Source of the DNA: Pseudomonas delhiensis
Lineage (GTDB): Bacteria; Pseudomonadota; Gammaproteobacteria; Pseudomonadales; Pseudomonadaceae
NCBI RefSeq assembly: GCF_900187975.1
Contig: NZ_FZPC01000010.1
Coordinates: 62,001 to 126,000 of the forward strand
DNA length: 64,000 bases
Direction: 5' to 3'
Shown here: in pieces, positions 9,135 to 17,339 of the stretch
How the letters are laid out: the number at the start of each line of letters is the position of its first letter
Position numbering within the stretch: position 1 is the first letter of the stretch
The notes under the pieces: generated by a model
What the model was told of the DNA's origin: nothing
Seen by the model: the letters and a program-made list of their open reading frames with translations, nothing else
Databases searched by the model: none
Translations under genes and position numbers: made by a program

Positions 9135-9941
9135 TCAATTCCCCGACGAGCGCGGCCTGTTGCCGGAGGTTTCCCGCGGCGCGCGCAGGAAGTCGATCGG
9201 CGGGCGGCCGAACTGGCGGCTGAACATGGCGCTGAAGGCGCTGGGCGTGGAATAGCCGACCTCCAGGGCCGCCTCCAGCACGCTGGCGCCGCTGCCCAGC
9301 AGCTCCAGGGCGCGCAGCAGGCGGGCCTGCTGGCGCCACTGGCCGAAGGTCAGCCCGGTGTCGCGCAGGAACCAGCGGCGCACCGTCTTGGTGTCGACCC
9401 CGGCCCGCGCGGCCCAGTCCTGGAGCCCGGCGTCCAGGCCCATGTCCCGGCACAGCCGGCGCAGGCGCGGCTCGTTGGGCAGCGGCAGGTGCAGCGGCAG
9501 CGCCGGCTCGCTGGTCAGCTCGTCCAGCAGCAGGCGCAGCACGCGGCCGTCGCGGCTGTCCGCCGGGGCCTCGCCGGCGATGCCCACGGCGGCCAGGATC
9601 AGTTCGCGCAGCAGCGGCGAGACGGCCAGCACCGTGCACTCGGCGGGCAGGTGCGGCGCGCTGCCCGGCTCGATGTAGAGGGTGCGCACGTGCACCTCGC
9701 CGACCATCCGCGTCCAGTGCTCGACGCCGGCGGGTATCCACAGGCCGCGGTTGTCCGGCACCACCCAGAGGCCGCTGGCGCTGCCCACCACCAGCACCCC
9801 GCGCACGGCGTAGAGCAGCTGCGCGCGCTGGTGGCTGTGGCTGGCCACCTGGTGGCCGTCGGCGTAGTCCAGGGCGACGGCGGTCACCGGATTGGCGGCG
9901 TGCTCGTCGCCGTGGATGGAGGGAATGTCCGCTTCTCGCAT
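9135..9941 (-). CDS. AraC-family transcriptional regulator with N-terminal cupin
   Basis: A 268-residue regulator. Residues about 25-95 form a cupin-like sensor (HSHQRAQLLYAVRGVLVV, WIPAGVEHW), and the C-terminal third carries two helix-turn-helix motifs of the AraC type (DWAARAGVDTKTVRRWFLRD and AALEVGYSTPSAFSAMFSRQ followed by GRPPIDFLR). The start at 9941 has a GGTG-type ribosome site; a longer frame adds four residues. It diverges from the DUF815 ATPase gene across 81 bases, so it may control that gene or itself. The position after Lon matches pruR (PA0780) of P. aeruginosa, but identity is not certain. Confidence 0.85.
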   Translation of the reverse strand: MREADIPSIHGDEHAANPVTAVALDYADGHQVASHSHQRAQLLYAVRGVLVVGSASGLWVVPDNRGLWIPAGVEHWTRMVGEVHVRTLYIEPGSAPHLPAECTVLAVSPLLRELILAAVGIAGEAPADSRDGRVLRLLLDELTSEPALPLHLPLPNEPRLRRLCRDMGLDAGLQDWAARAGVDTKTVRRWFLRDTGLTFGQWRQQARLLRALELLGSGASVLEAALEVGYSTPSAFSAMFSRQFGRPPIDFLRAPRETSGNRPRSSGN

Positions 9942-10022
9942 ATCACCGCCCATTTTGCGTTAGACGGCCAGTCTCGCCGCTCACTAGCATCTTCGCCAAT
10001 CCCCCTGCGTCCGGTTTTTCCC

Positions 10023-10913
10023 ATGTCCGATTTCGCCAGTGCCCTGCAACCGCTCACCGAACAGCTCACCCGCATCGCCGACCTGCTGCAGCGCAGCCTG
10101 CCGCCGGAGCCGGCCCAGGCGCTGCAGCCGGAGGTGATCGCCTACCTCTGGGAATACCGCCCCCACGCCGGGGTGGCCCAGGCGCAGCTGACGCCGGTAC
10201 AGGAGCCGGCGCTGATCGCCTTCGACGACCTGCGCAACGTCGACCGGCAGAAGGCCCTGGTCGAGCGCAACACCCGCCAGTTCGTCCAGGGCCGCCCGGC
10301 CAACAACCTGCTGCTCACCGGTGCCCGCGGCACTGGCAAGAGTTCGCTGGTGAAGGCCTGCCTGCACGCCTTCCACGCCGAGGGCCTGCGCCTGATCGAG
10401 GTGGACAAGGAGCACCTGGGCGACCTGCCGCGGATCATCGAGCTGGTGCGCCTGCGCCCGGAGCGCTTCATCCTGTTCTGCGACGACCTCTCCTTCGAGG
10501 ACGGCGAGACCGGCTACAAGGGCCTGAAGACGGTGCTCGACGGCTCGGTGGCGGGGCAGGCCGGCAACGTGCTGATCTACGCCACCTCCAACCGCCGCCA
10601 CCTGCTGGCCGAGCGCGCCGCGGACAACCTGGCCTTTTCCCGCGGCGACAACGGCGAACTGCACCCGGGCGAGGCGGTGGAGGAGAAAATCTCGCTGTCC
10701 GAGCGTTTCGGCCTGTGGATTTCCTTCTACGCCTTCAGCCAGGACGAGTACCTGGAGGCGGTGGCGCGCTGGCTGCAGTCCCACGGTCTGGGCCAGGAGG
10801 CCATCGAGGCCAGCCGCGCCGAGGCGATCCGCTGGGCCACCCACCGCGGCTCGCGCTCCGGGCGCATCGCCGCGCAGTTCGCCCGCGACTACGCCGGGCG
10901 CCAGGCGCCCTGA
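10023..10913 (+). CDS. DUF815 family P-loop ATPase
   Basis: A 296-residue cytosolic AAA-type ATPase of the DUF815 family (also called ATP-binding protein of unknown function). It has Walker A GARGTGKSS at about residue 100, Walker B FILFCDDLSFE at about 150, and a sensor-like LIYATSNRRHLL. The family is widespread; no reaction is known to me. The N-terminal 70 residues form a helical region. The ATG at 10023 is chosen because the frame upstream is antisense to the AraC gene. It is flanked by two AraC regulators. Confidence 0.88.
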   Translation: MSDFASALQPLTEQLTRIADLLQRSLPPEPAQALQPEVIAYLWEYRPHAGVAQAQLTPVQEPALIAFDDLRNVDRQKALVERNTRQFVQGRPANNLLLTGARGTGKSSLVKACLHAFHAEGLRLIEVDKEHLGDLPRIIELVRLRPERFILFCDDLSFEDGETGYKGLKTVLDGSVAGQAGNVLIYATSNRRHLLAERAADNLAFSRGDNGELHPGEAVEEKISLSERFGLWISFYAFSQDEYLEAVARWLQSHGLGQEAIEASRAEAIRWATHRGSRSGRIAAQFARDYAGRQAP

Positions 10914-10979
10914 CCGGCGTGGCTGGGCAGGGGCGCGCAACTTCGCTAGAGTGCGGGAAACCCTCGTACGCCCCTGCCG

Positions 10980-11729
10980 ATGCTGCACGCCCGTCTCGCT
11001 CACCTGCCCGAGCAGTCCCACGCCCATGACCACGAGCATCACCAACTGGTGCTGGCCCTGGCCGGCCGCGCCGAGTTCGAGGTCGACGGGCGCGGCGGCG
11101 AGGTCTGCCGCATGCGCGCCTGCCTGGTGCCGGGCGACGCCCGGCATGCCTTCGCCGGCACCGGCGACAACCGCATGCTGATCCTCGACCTGCCGCCGCA
11201 GGGCGTGTCGGACGAGGACCGCGAGTTGCTGGCCCGGCTGTTCGAGGCGCCGCGCTACCCGACGCTGGATGCCGACTTCCAGAACCTGCTCGGCTACGCC
11301 GGCGCGGAACTGGCGCGCTACGGCAGCGACCCGCTGCTGGCCAGGGCGTTGGGCGGCGTGCTGCTGCGCGCCCTGCACCTGCGCCTGTTCGGCGAGACGC
11401 CGCGGCCCGCCACCGGCCCGCTGGACATGCAGCGCCTGGACGGGCACATCCGCAGCCACCTGGCGCGGCGCATCACGGTGGCCGAACTGGCCCAGGTGGC
11501 CTGCCTGAGCCCCAGCCATTTCCACGCCCAGTTCAAGGACAGCGTCGGCCTGACGCCGCACCAGTACCTGCTCAAGCAGCGCCTGGACGCCGCCGCGCGC
11601 CTGCTGCGCGAGACCGACCTGGCGCTGGTGCGGGTGGCGGAGGAGTGCGGCTTCTCCAGCCAGAGCGCCCTGACCACGGCGATGCGCCGCTACCTGGGGC
11701 TCACCCCCGGGGCCCTGCGCCGCGGCTGA
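10980..11729 (+). CDS. AraC-family transcriptional regulator
   Basis: A 249-residue regulator with a His-rich cupin N-terminus (HAHDHEHHQLVLALAGRAEF at residues 14-33, metal-binding in appearance) and a C-terminal AraC domain (ITVAELAQVACLSPSHFHAQ, then VRVAEECGFSSQSALTTAMR and the closing LGLTPGALRRG). The gene follows the DUF815 ATPase by 66 bases on the same strand. The next gene downstream is convergent. Inducer and targets cannot be read from the sequence; it is an alternative candidate for the PruR-like regulator expected near here. Confidence 0.85.
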   Translation: MLHARLAHLPEQSHAHDHEHHQLVLALAGRAEFEVDGRGGEVCRMRACLVPGDARHAFAGTGDNRMLILDLPPQGVSDEDRELLARLFEAPRYPTLDADFQNLLGYAGAELARYGSDPLLARALGGVLLRALHLRLFGETPRPATGPLDMQRLDGHIRSHLARRITVAELAQVACLSPSHFHAQFKDSVGLTPHQYLLKQRLDAAARLLRETDLALVRVAEECGFSSQSALTTAMRRYLGLTPGALRRG

Positions 11730-11738
11730 ACGCCCGCC

Positions 11739-12047
11739 TCAGGGGCCGGCGATGTCGCGGGAGTCGACCTCGGCGCGGTAGCCGGGGCCGACGTCGAAGA
11801 GCACGAAGTAGGGCACCGCCGGACGCTGGAAGGTCAGGCTGGAGTCGGCGCCCAGGCGTTCTTCCAGCAGCGTCTGGCCGTCGTGGCCGAGGACGCGCAG
11901 CTTCACCCCCGGCGCCTGGCTGCCGTCGCTGAAGCCGCCCAGGCAGCGGATGCGCTCGGCGTCCAGGGCCTTGCATTCGAGGAAGGGCGCGTGGGCCAGG
12001 GCCAGCGGGCTCAGGCCCAGCAGCAGGAGGGGCAACAGGGCTTTCAT
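11739..12047 (-). CDS. Small secreted protein of a PepSY operon (FpvJ-like position)
   Basis: A 102-residue protein with a signal peptide cleaved after LALA-HA. The mature part has two cysteines (FLECKAL and RIRCLGG) that could form a disulfide and reads as a small beta domain. It is the third gene of a tight operon and overlaps the stop of the preceding gene as ATGA, with a strong AAGGAG site. The order PepSY protein, one-helix protein and small secreted protein is the same as fpvG-fpvH-fpvJ, whose products help reduce ferripyoverdine in the P. aeruginosa periplasm. Homology is inferred from layout. Confidence 0.72.
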   Translation of the reverse strand: MKALLPLLLLGLSPLALAHAPFLECKALDAERIRCLGGFSDGSQAPGVKLRVLGHDGQTLLEERLGADSSLTFQRPAVPYFVLFDVGPGYRAEVDSRDIAGP

Positions 12048-12574
12048 CGGGACGCTCCTTGGCGGTCGAGCCAGGCCACCAGCGACGGGGAGGCCTCGGC
12101 GAGGGGCAGGCTGGCCTGGTGCACGCCGCCGTCCCAGGCTTCGACGGTCAGCCACAGCTGGTCGTCGGCGCGGGCGCGCGGCGGCACCGCCACTTCGGTG
12201 AACTGCTGGTAGGGGCTGCCGCTGAGCAGCGCGCCGGGGGCGCTCAGGCTGTAGGGCCGGCCGATGCGCAGGTAGGCCGCGCGGATGCGCTGCTCGCAGC
12301 CCTGGCACCAGGCCAGGGTGAAGGCCTTGAGGTGGCCGGCGCGGCCTTCGTCCTCGGGGTCGCCGACTTCCCACTCGGCCAGGCGGGCGCGCCAGGGGCC
12401 GACCTGCAGCTCGCCGACCTCGCGCTCGCCCAGGCCGGTGAGGCCGCGGTCGACGCGGGCCTCGTGGAGGAACGCCGGCAGGTAGCCGAGGGGGATCAGC
12501 ACCAGCAGGGCGCTGAGGTGGAAGCGCCAGCGCAGCCAGTGGCGGCGCAGGCGCGAAGGTTTACGTCCGGGCAT
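12044..12574 (-). CDS. Single-pass inner membrane protein of the PepSY operon (FpvH-like position)
   Basis: A 176-residue protein with a basic N-terminus and one membrane helix (FHLSALLVLIPLGYLPAFL, residues about 18-36), the rest predicted periplasmic. A CxxC motif (WCQGC, residues about 87-91) in the periplasmic part suggests redox or metal binding. An ATG at 12574 is well placed after a GGAG site; a GTG three codons upstream overlaps the preceding stop as GTGA and is an alternative. Its downstream neighbour overlaps by 4 bases. Function is inferred from the operon, not from a recognised domain. Confidence 0.72.
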   Translation of the reverse strand: MPGRKPSRLRRHWLRWRFHLSALLVLIPLGYLPAFLHEARVDRGLTGLGEREVGELQVGPWRARLAEWEVGDPEDEGRAGHLKAFTLAWCQGCEQRIRAAYLRIGRPYSLSAPGALLSGSPYQQFTEVAVPPRARADDQLWLTVEAWDGGVHQASLPLAEASPSLVAWLDRQGASR

Positions 12575-12579
12575 GGCGT

Positions 12580-13749
12580 TCACTCCGTGAGGGCCGCGGT
12601 GCGCTGCGGGGCGCGTTGCTTCTTCAACTGCTTGGCGGTGGCCAGCAGGGTGCGCTTGCTCCAGATCTGCAGGCCGCTGAGTACCATCAGGCTGAGCAGC
12701 AGGCCGAAGGCGAACCAGATCAGCTTCACCCACAGCCCGCCGAAGTCGCCCACGTGCAGCGGGCGCATGGATTCGCTGAAGAACTCCAGGCCGCTGCGGT
12801 CGCCCAGGCGCCGGGTGGCGGCCAGGCTGCCGTCGTAGGGGTTGACCTGGGCGCGCTCGAACAGCAGCGGGAACCAGCCGTGGCCGAGCAGGCCGATGGG
12901 CGCGAAGGCGTCGCCCGGCAGCGCCAGGTAGCGCGGCTCGAAGCCGGGGATCTCGCGCTGCGCGACGGCCACGGCCTGGTCCAGGCCGATGCGCGGCGGC
13001 GGGCCGCCGTCGACGCCGGGCGGTACCTGCTCGGGCTGGATGATGGCCGGCACGCCCTCGCTGGAGATGGAAATGGCGTTGTCGTAGAGCACCGCCTGGA
13101 CCAGGAACCAGGTGCCGCTGACGGCGATCACCGCGATGAACCAGATCGACCAGATGCCGGCCAGGCGGTGGACGTCGCCCCAGAAGATGCGCGCGCCCTG
13201 GTTCAGGCGCAGGCGCGGCTTGAGGAAGCCGCGCCAGAAGCGCTTGTACACCACCAGCCCGGTGACCAGCGAGGCCAGCATCGGCAGGCCCAGCAGCGTC
13301 ACCAGGTACCAGCCCCAGCTGTAGCCGTGGCTGAAGGGCACCAGCCACCAGCCGTGCAGGGCGCGGGTGAAGTTGCGGAAGTCGAACAGCGGCGCCTCGC
13401 CCTGGATGGCGCCGCTGTACGGGTTGACGTAGAGGGTGGCGTTGCGCGCTTCCGGGTAGCTGACCTGGGCTTCCACGGCGAAGTGCTCTTCGCTCGGCAC
13501 CCGCAGGCCCTGCACGTGGGCCTGCGGCTGCTGGCGCTGGACGGCGGCCAGCAGGGCGTCGTAGCCCAGGCGCGGGGCGTCGCCCGGCGGCGCGTTGGCG
13601 CGGATGGCCGGGTTGGCCAGCCAGACGATCTCCTGGCTGACGGTGGCCAGGGTGCCGGTGATGCACACCAGGAAGACGAAGAACCAGATGGGCAAGGCCA
13701 GCCAGCTGTGGACCAGGAACCAGTTCCTGGCGCGGGATTTCTTGGACAT
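12580..13749 (-). CDS. PepSY-domain transmembrane protein (FpvG-like reductase candidate)
   Basis: A 389-residue PepSY-associated membrane protein with four hydrophobic helices: residues about 17-38 (LALPIWFFVFLVCITGTLAT), about 145-170, about 195-220 (IWSIWFIAVIAVSGTWFLVQ) and about 345-365. Family hallmarks are the HSWLALP start, RALHGWW, and the WGDVHRLAGIWS helix, where His residues are thought to bind haem. FpvG in P. aeruginosa, of this family, is the inner-membrane reductase for ferripyoverdine; related proteins are found by many TonB receptors. First gene of a three-gene operon and next to a Fur-like regulator, both fitting an iron role. Confidence 0.85.
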   Translation of the reverse strand: MSKKSRARNWFLVHSWLALPIWFFVFLVCITGTLATVSQEIVWLANPAIRANAPPGDAPRLGYDALLAAVQRQQPQAHVQGLRVPSEEHFAVEAQVSYPEARNATLYVNPYSGAIQGEAPLFDFRNFTRALHGWWLVPFSHGYSWGWYLVTLLGLPMLASLVTGLVVYKRFWRGFLKPRLRLNQGARIFWGDVHRLAGIWSIWFIAVIAVSGTWFLVQAVLYDNAISISSEGVPAIIQPEQVPPGVDGGPPPRIGLDQAVAVAQREIPGFEPRYLALPGDAFAPIGLLGHGWFPLLFERAQVNPYDGSLAATRRLGDRSGLEFFSESMRPLHVGDFGGLWVKLIWFAFGLLLSLMVLSGLQIWSKRTLLATAKQLKKQRAPQRTAALTE

Positions 13750-13828
13750 GGGGGGCTTCGGGCTTTACACGCGGGGAAGGGCCTCGCGCTCGGCGAGGGA
13801 TTCTATGGAGTAGGACGGGTGAGAAGGA

Positions 13829-13884
13829 AAAACCGGCAATGGGGCTTTGCAAGAAATTGTTTCGTCGCCTCGGTTGCCGGTTTT
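13829..13884. promoter_or_regulatory. Inverted repeat between the PepSY operon and the Fur-like gene
   Basis: Perfect 11-base arms AAAACCGGCAA (13829-13839) and TTGCCGGTTTT (13874-13884) enclose 34 AT-richer bases. The repeat sits in the divergent intergenic region, so it could be an operator or a leader hairpin. It does not match the Fur-box consensus. Confidence 0.4.
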
Positions 13885-13946
13885 GCCCCGCTCGTTCGTC
13901 TTCTATAGGAGAAAGCCGCAATGGCGGCCCGGAAAAGGACCCTTTC

Positions 13947-14279
13947 GTGACCCTCCATCATCGCTTCCCCGACGCGGCCGCCGGCGGCCGGCCCGAAGTC
14001 CCGCCGCTGGCGCTGCGCCGCGAGCTGCGCCCGGCGCGCAAGCTGCTCGAACTGGCCGGCCTGCGTTGCAGCCTGCCGCGCCTGAAGGTGCTGGACGTGC
14101 TCTGCGCCGGCGGTTTCTACAGCGTTTCGGCGCTGCACCAGCGCCTGCTGGACGAAGCCGCGCCCATCTCGCCCAACTGCGTGCGCCAGACCCTGCGGCG
14201 CCTGCACGCCAGCGGTGTGCTGCGCCGCGATGCGCAGCGCCGCTACGGCCTGGAGCCAGAGCTGCCGGCGCCGGGCTGA
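13947..14279 (+). CDS. Fur-like winged-helix protein lacking the metal-binding dimerisation domain
   Basis: A 110-residue protein that aligns in pattern with the N-terminal DNA-binding half of Fur: LLELAGLRCSLPRLKVLDVL, then FYSVSALHQRLLDEAAPISP and NCVRQTLRRLHASGVLRRD, which mirrors the Fur recognition helix and the following turn. The Fur C-terminal metal-binding and dimerisation domain (His/Cys-rich) is absent. P. aeruginosa PA2384, an iron-starvation regulator of this shortened type near the pyoverdine genes, is the closest match I recall. GTG at 13947 is chosen for its AAGGA site; an upstream ATG at 13839 adds an unlikely Cys/Arg-rich leader. Divergent from the PepSY operon. Confidence 0.72.
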   Translation: MTLHHRFPDAAAGGRPEVPPLALRRELRPARKLLELAGLRCSLPRLKVLDVLCAGGFYSVSALHQRLLDEAAPISPNCVRQTLRRLHASGVLRRDAQRRYGLEPELPAPG

Positions 14280-14375
14280 AGGGGTCGCGGACGAACGATT
14301 GGCGTGTCGGCCGGCCAACCCGGTCTACAGTTGAAGTGTCGATCATTCGTTGAAAGAACCTGAGGGAGTGTAGCC

Positions 14376-15482
14376 ATGAGCCAGCTGTTCGAGCCCCTGA
14401 CCCTGCGCCAACTGACCTTGCCCAACCGCATCGGCGTTTCCCCCATGTGCCAGTACTCGGCCGAGGACGGCCTGGCCAACGACTGGCACCTGGTGCACCT
14501 GGGCAGCCGCGCCGTGGGCGGCGCCGGCCTGGTCATAGTGGAGGCCACCGCGGTGGTCCCGGAGGGGCGCATCACCGACCGCGACCTGGGCCTGTGGAAG
14601 GACGAGCAGGTCGAGCCCCTGCGGCGCATCACCCGCTTCATCGAATCCCAGGGGGCAGTGGCCGGCATCCAGCTGGCTCATGCCGGGCGCAAGGCCAGCA
14701 CCTATGCGCCCTGGCTGGGCAAGCCGGGCAGCATGCCGGTGGCCGAGGGCGGCTGGGTGCCGGTGGCGCCGTCGGCCATCCCCTTCGACCCCAAGCACAC
14801 CACCCCCGCTGCGCTGAGCGAAGAGCAGATGGCCGAAGTCACCCAGGCCTTCGTCCGCGCCGCCGAGCGCGCCCTGGTGGCCGGCTTCAAGGTGGTGGAG
14901 GTGCACGCGGCCCACGGCTACCTGCTGCACCAGTTCCTCTCGCCGCTGTCCAACCAGCGCCGCGACCAGTACGGCGGCTGCTTCGAGAACCGCATCCGCT
15001 ACCTGCTGGAAGTGACCCAGGCGGTGCGCGAGGTATGGCCCGAGGAACTGCCGCTGCTGGTGCGCCTGTCGGCCACCGACTGGGTGGAGGACGGCTGGAA
15101 CCCCGACGAGACGGTGGAACTGGCCCGGCGCCTGAAGGGCCTGGGCGTGGACCTGATCGACGTGTCTTCCGGCGGCACCGCGGTGAACGCCGAGATCCCG
15201 GTGGGCCCGGGCTACCAGACGCAGTTCGCCGAGCGCGTGCGCAAGGAGGCCGAGATCGCCAGCAGCACCGTGGGCATGATCACCGAGCCGGTGCAGGCCG
15301 AGCACATCCTGCGCACCGGCCAGGCCGACCTGATCCTGCTGGCCCGCGAGCTGTTGCGCGAGCCCTACTGGCCGCTCAACGCCGCCGACGAGCTGGGCGG
15401 CCAGCAGGTGCCCTGGCCGCCGCAGTACCTGCGCGCGGCCCAGCGCGGCACGCCGGCGCGCAAGCCCCTGGGCGAGGCCTGA
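14376..15482 (+). CDS. Old yellow enzyme family NADH:flavin oxidoreductase (XenA/YqjM class)
   Basis: A 368-residue FMN-dependent ene-reductase. It has the class-III thermophilic-like start VSPMCQYSAEDG, where the Cys of PMCQY tunes the flavin, the substrate-binding pair in QLAHAGRKAS, and HAAHGYLLHQFLSPLSNQRRDQYGG-type FMN/active-site segments with C-terminal ADLILLARELLREPYWP. XenA of P. putida reduces activated alkenes, quinones and nitro compounds; the physiological substrate is unknown. Preceded by a GAGGGAG ribosome site; stands alone. Confidence 0.92.
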   Translation: MSQLFEPLTLRQLTLPNRIGVSPMCQYSAEDGLANDWHLVHLGSRAVGGAGLVIVEATAVVPEGRITDRDLGLWKDEQVEPLRRITRFIESQGAVAGIQLAHAGRKASTYAPWLGKPGSMPVAEGGWVPVAPSAIPFDPKHTTPAALSEEQMAEVTQAFVRAAERALVAGFKVVEVHAAHGYLLHQFLSPLSNQRRDQYGGCFENRIRYLLEVTQAVREVWPEELPLLVRLSATDWVEDGWNPDETVELARRLKGLGVDLIDVSSGGTAVNAEIPVGPGYQTQFAERVRKEAEIASSTVGMITEPVQAEHILRTGQADLILLARELLREPYWPLNAADELGGQQVPWPPQYLRAAQRGTPARKPLGEA

Positions 15483-15617
15483 GGCCGTGGCGCGCCGCCC
15501 GTCGGGCGGCGCGCCGGGGCTTGCCGCAACGAAATGTGAAATGGATCGCATGCAGGCCTTTTGCTGCTATGCTTCGCCGCGACGCGTCAGGACGACGCAT
15601 TCCCCACAGGTAGACGC

Positions 15618-15947
15618 ATGGACGCACACACCTCACCCTCTGCCGTGCCGGAGTCGGAGATCGCCCTGCTGGCGAACATCCTGGCCCTGGCGACGCGCAA
15701 CATGTCCGCCCTCAGCACTCTGATCGGCCAGCTGTCCCTGGAGCTGGGCCGCAGCGCCGACCCGCACCTGCAGCAGGTCGGCCAGCGCGCGCTGAACGAC
15801 ATCACCCGGCTGGCCGGCGACCTGGAGACCCAGTGGGAGCTGATCGGCAGCCTGGCGCGCTTCTGCCCGCTGCTCAAGCGCAGCCAGCTCAAGCCCGAAC
15901 CGCTGCTGACGGAAATCCACATCACCGAGTTGCCCACCGCCGAATGA
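15618..15947 (+). CDS. Small uncharacterised alpha-helical protein
   Basis: A 109-residue protein I do not recognise. It looks wholly helical and soluble, with a long amphipathic stretch from about residue 15 to 75 (ATRNMSALSTLIGQLSLELG, then LNDITRLAGDLETQWELIGS). No Cys except in FCPLLKRS, no membrane segment. The ATG at 15618 gives the most compact product, although the ribosome site is weak. Base and codon use match its neighbours, and the GC3 pattern supports coding. It stands alone between a reductase and a dehydrogenase. Confidence 0.65.
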   Translation: MDAHTSPSAVPESEIALLANILALATRNMSALSTLIGQLSLELGRSADPHLQQVGQRALNDITRLAGDLETQWELIGSLARFCPLLKRSQLKPEPLLTEIHITELPTAE

Positions 15948-16024
15948 GCCTTTGATCGGGATCAGGCCCTGGCCGCCGGGGCGGGACTAGCCTGTCCGGA
16001 CCATTCCCCGAAAGGAGCCCGGCC

Positions 16025-17062
16025 ATGAAAGCCCTGGTCTATTGCGGTGTCGGCGACATCGCCCTGGAAGAGCGCCCCGACCCCACCCTGCAGGCCCCGG
16101 GCGATGCGGTGGTGCGCCTGGTCCGCACCACCCTGTGCGGCACCGACCTGCACATCATCAAGGGCGACGTGCCGGCCTGCAGACCCGGGCGCATCCTCGG
16201 CCACGAGGGCGTCGGGGTGGTCGAGCAGGTCGGCTCGGCGGTCAGCCAGTTCAAGCCCGGCGACCGCGTGCTCATCTCCTGCATCAGCGCCTGCGGCAAG
16301 TGCGACTTCTGCCGCCGGGGCATGACCTCGCACTGCCGCACCGGCGGCTGGATACTCGGCCACCTGATCGACGGCACCCAGGCCGAGAAGGTGCGCATCC
16401 CCCATGCCGACACCAGCCTCTACCACCTGCCCGCCGGGGTGGACGAGGAGGCCATGGTGATGCTCAGCGACATCCTCCCCACCGGCTTCGAGTGCGGCGT
16501 GCTCAACGGCCGCGTGCAGCCCGGCGGCAACGTCGCCATCGTCGGCGCCGGCCCGGTGGGCCTGGCCGCGCTGCTCACCGCGCAGTTCTACTCGCCGGCG
16601 CGGATCATCATGATCGACCTGGACGACAACCGCCTGGAGGTGGCCAGGGGCTTCGGCGCCACCGACTGCTTCAACGCCGGCGACCCGCAGTTGCTGGAGA
16701 GGGTCCGCGCGCTGACCGACGGCCTGGGCGTGGACAGCGCGGTGGAGGCGGTGGGCGTGCCCAGCACCTTCAGCCTGTGCGAGGAACTGATCGCCCCCGG
16801 CGGCGACATCGCCGTGCTCGGCGTGCACGGGGTGCCGGTGCAGTTGCACCTGGAACGCCTGTGGTCGCACAACATCACCCTGCGCACCCGCCTGGTGGAC
16901 GCGGTGACCACGCCGATGCTGCTCAAGAGCGTGCAGGCCGGCAAGCTGCAGCCCGAGCAGCTGATCACCCACCGCTTCGCCCTGGGCGACATCCTCCAGG
17001 CCTACGAGACCTTCGGCAAGGCGGCGCAGAACAAGGCGTTGAAGGTGATCATCGAGGTTTGA
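16025..17062 (+). CDS. Zinc-dependent alcohol dehydrogenase family protein
   Basis: A 345-residue medium-chain dehydrogenase/reductase. Catalytic zinc ligands are Cys in TTLCGTDLH (about residue 38), His in LGHEGVG and the Glu beside it; the structural zinc loop CGKCDFCRRGMTSHC has the four expected cysteines. NAD binding is through VGAGPVGLAAL followed by MIDLDDNRLEVA, whose acidic residue favours NAD over NADP. It resembles Pseudomonas ADHs acting on small alcohols. A good AAGGAG site precedes the ATG. Substrate is not determined by the sequence. Confidence 0.92.
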   Translation: MKALVYCGVGDIALEERPDPTLQAPGDAVVRLVRTTLCGTDLHIIKGDVPACRPGRILGHEGVGVVEQVGSAVSQFKPGDRVLISCISACGKCDFCRRGMTSHCRTGGWILGHLIDGTQAEKVRIPHADTSLYHLPAGVDEEAMVMLSDILPTGFECGVLNGRVQPGGNVAIVGAGPVGLAALLTAQFYSPARIIMIDLDDNRLEVARGFGATDCFNAGDPQLLERVRALTDGLGVDSAVEAVGVPSTFSLCEELIAPGGDIAVLGVHGVPVQLHLERLWSHNITLRTRLVDAVTTPMLLKSVQAGKLQPEQLITHRFALGDILQAYETFGKAAQNKALKVIIEV

Positions 17063-17086
17063 TGGCGGGGGGCTTTTCGTATTTTC

Positions 17087-17309
17087 GTAGGAGCGAGCTT
17101 GCTCGCGAACCGTGCATTCCTGCGATGTTGGCGTGATGGTTTGACTCCGCTCCCTCTCCCCAACCCTCTCCCTGAAGGGAGAGGGGGCTGTCCGTGCCAG
17201 TGGGAATGGGCGGTGCTCGCCGGCGAGCATCGATGTTGCGCTTCAAACCGTAAGGCTCCCTCTCCCTTCGGAGCGGGGCGCGCAGCCAGGGCGGGGGGAG
17301 AGGGCTGGT
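17087..17309. repeat. REP half-site and CCCTCTCC hairpin repeats
   Basis: The 277-base gap holds a single-arm GTAGGAGCGAGCTTGCTCGC repeat (17087-17110), then a perfect 10-bp hairpin CCCTCTCCCT/AGGGAGAGGG with a GA loop (17164-17185), and a second C/G-rich element (about 17252-17309) ending in GGGGGGAGAGGG. The hairpin has no T-run, so termination is uncertain. No gene is seen. Confidence 0.65.
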
Positions 17310-17339
17310 GGGCATAGCACCAACAGCCCCAGGCCAGCC

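Noticed and set aside
13839-13946. Upstream ATG for the Fur-like gene
   Set aside because: It adds a Cys/Arg-rich leader unlike the family, lies in the inverted repeat, and lacks a ribosome site; GTG 13947 has one.
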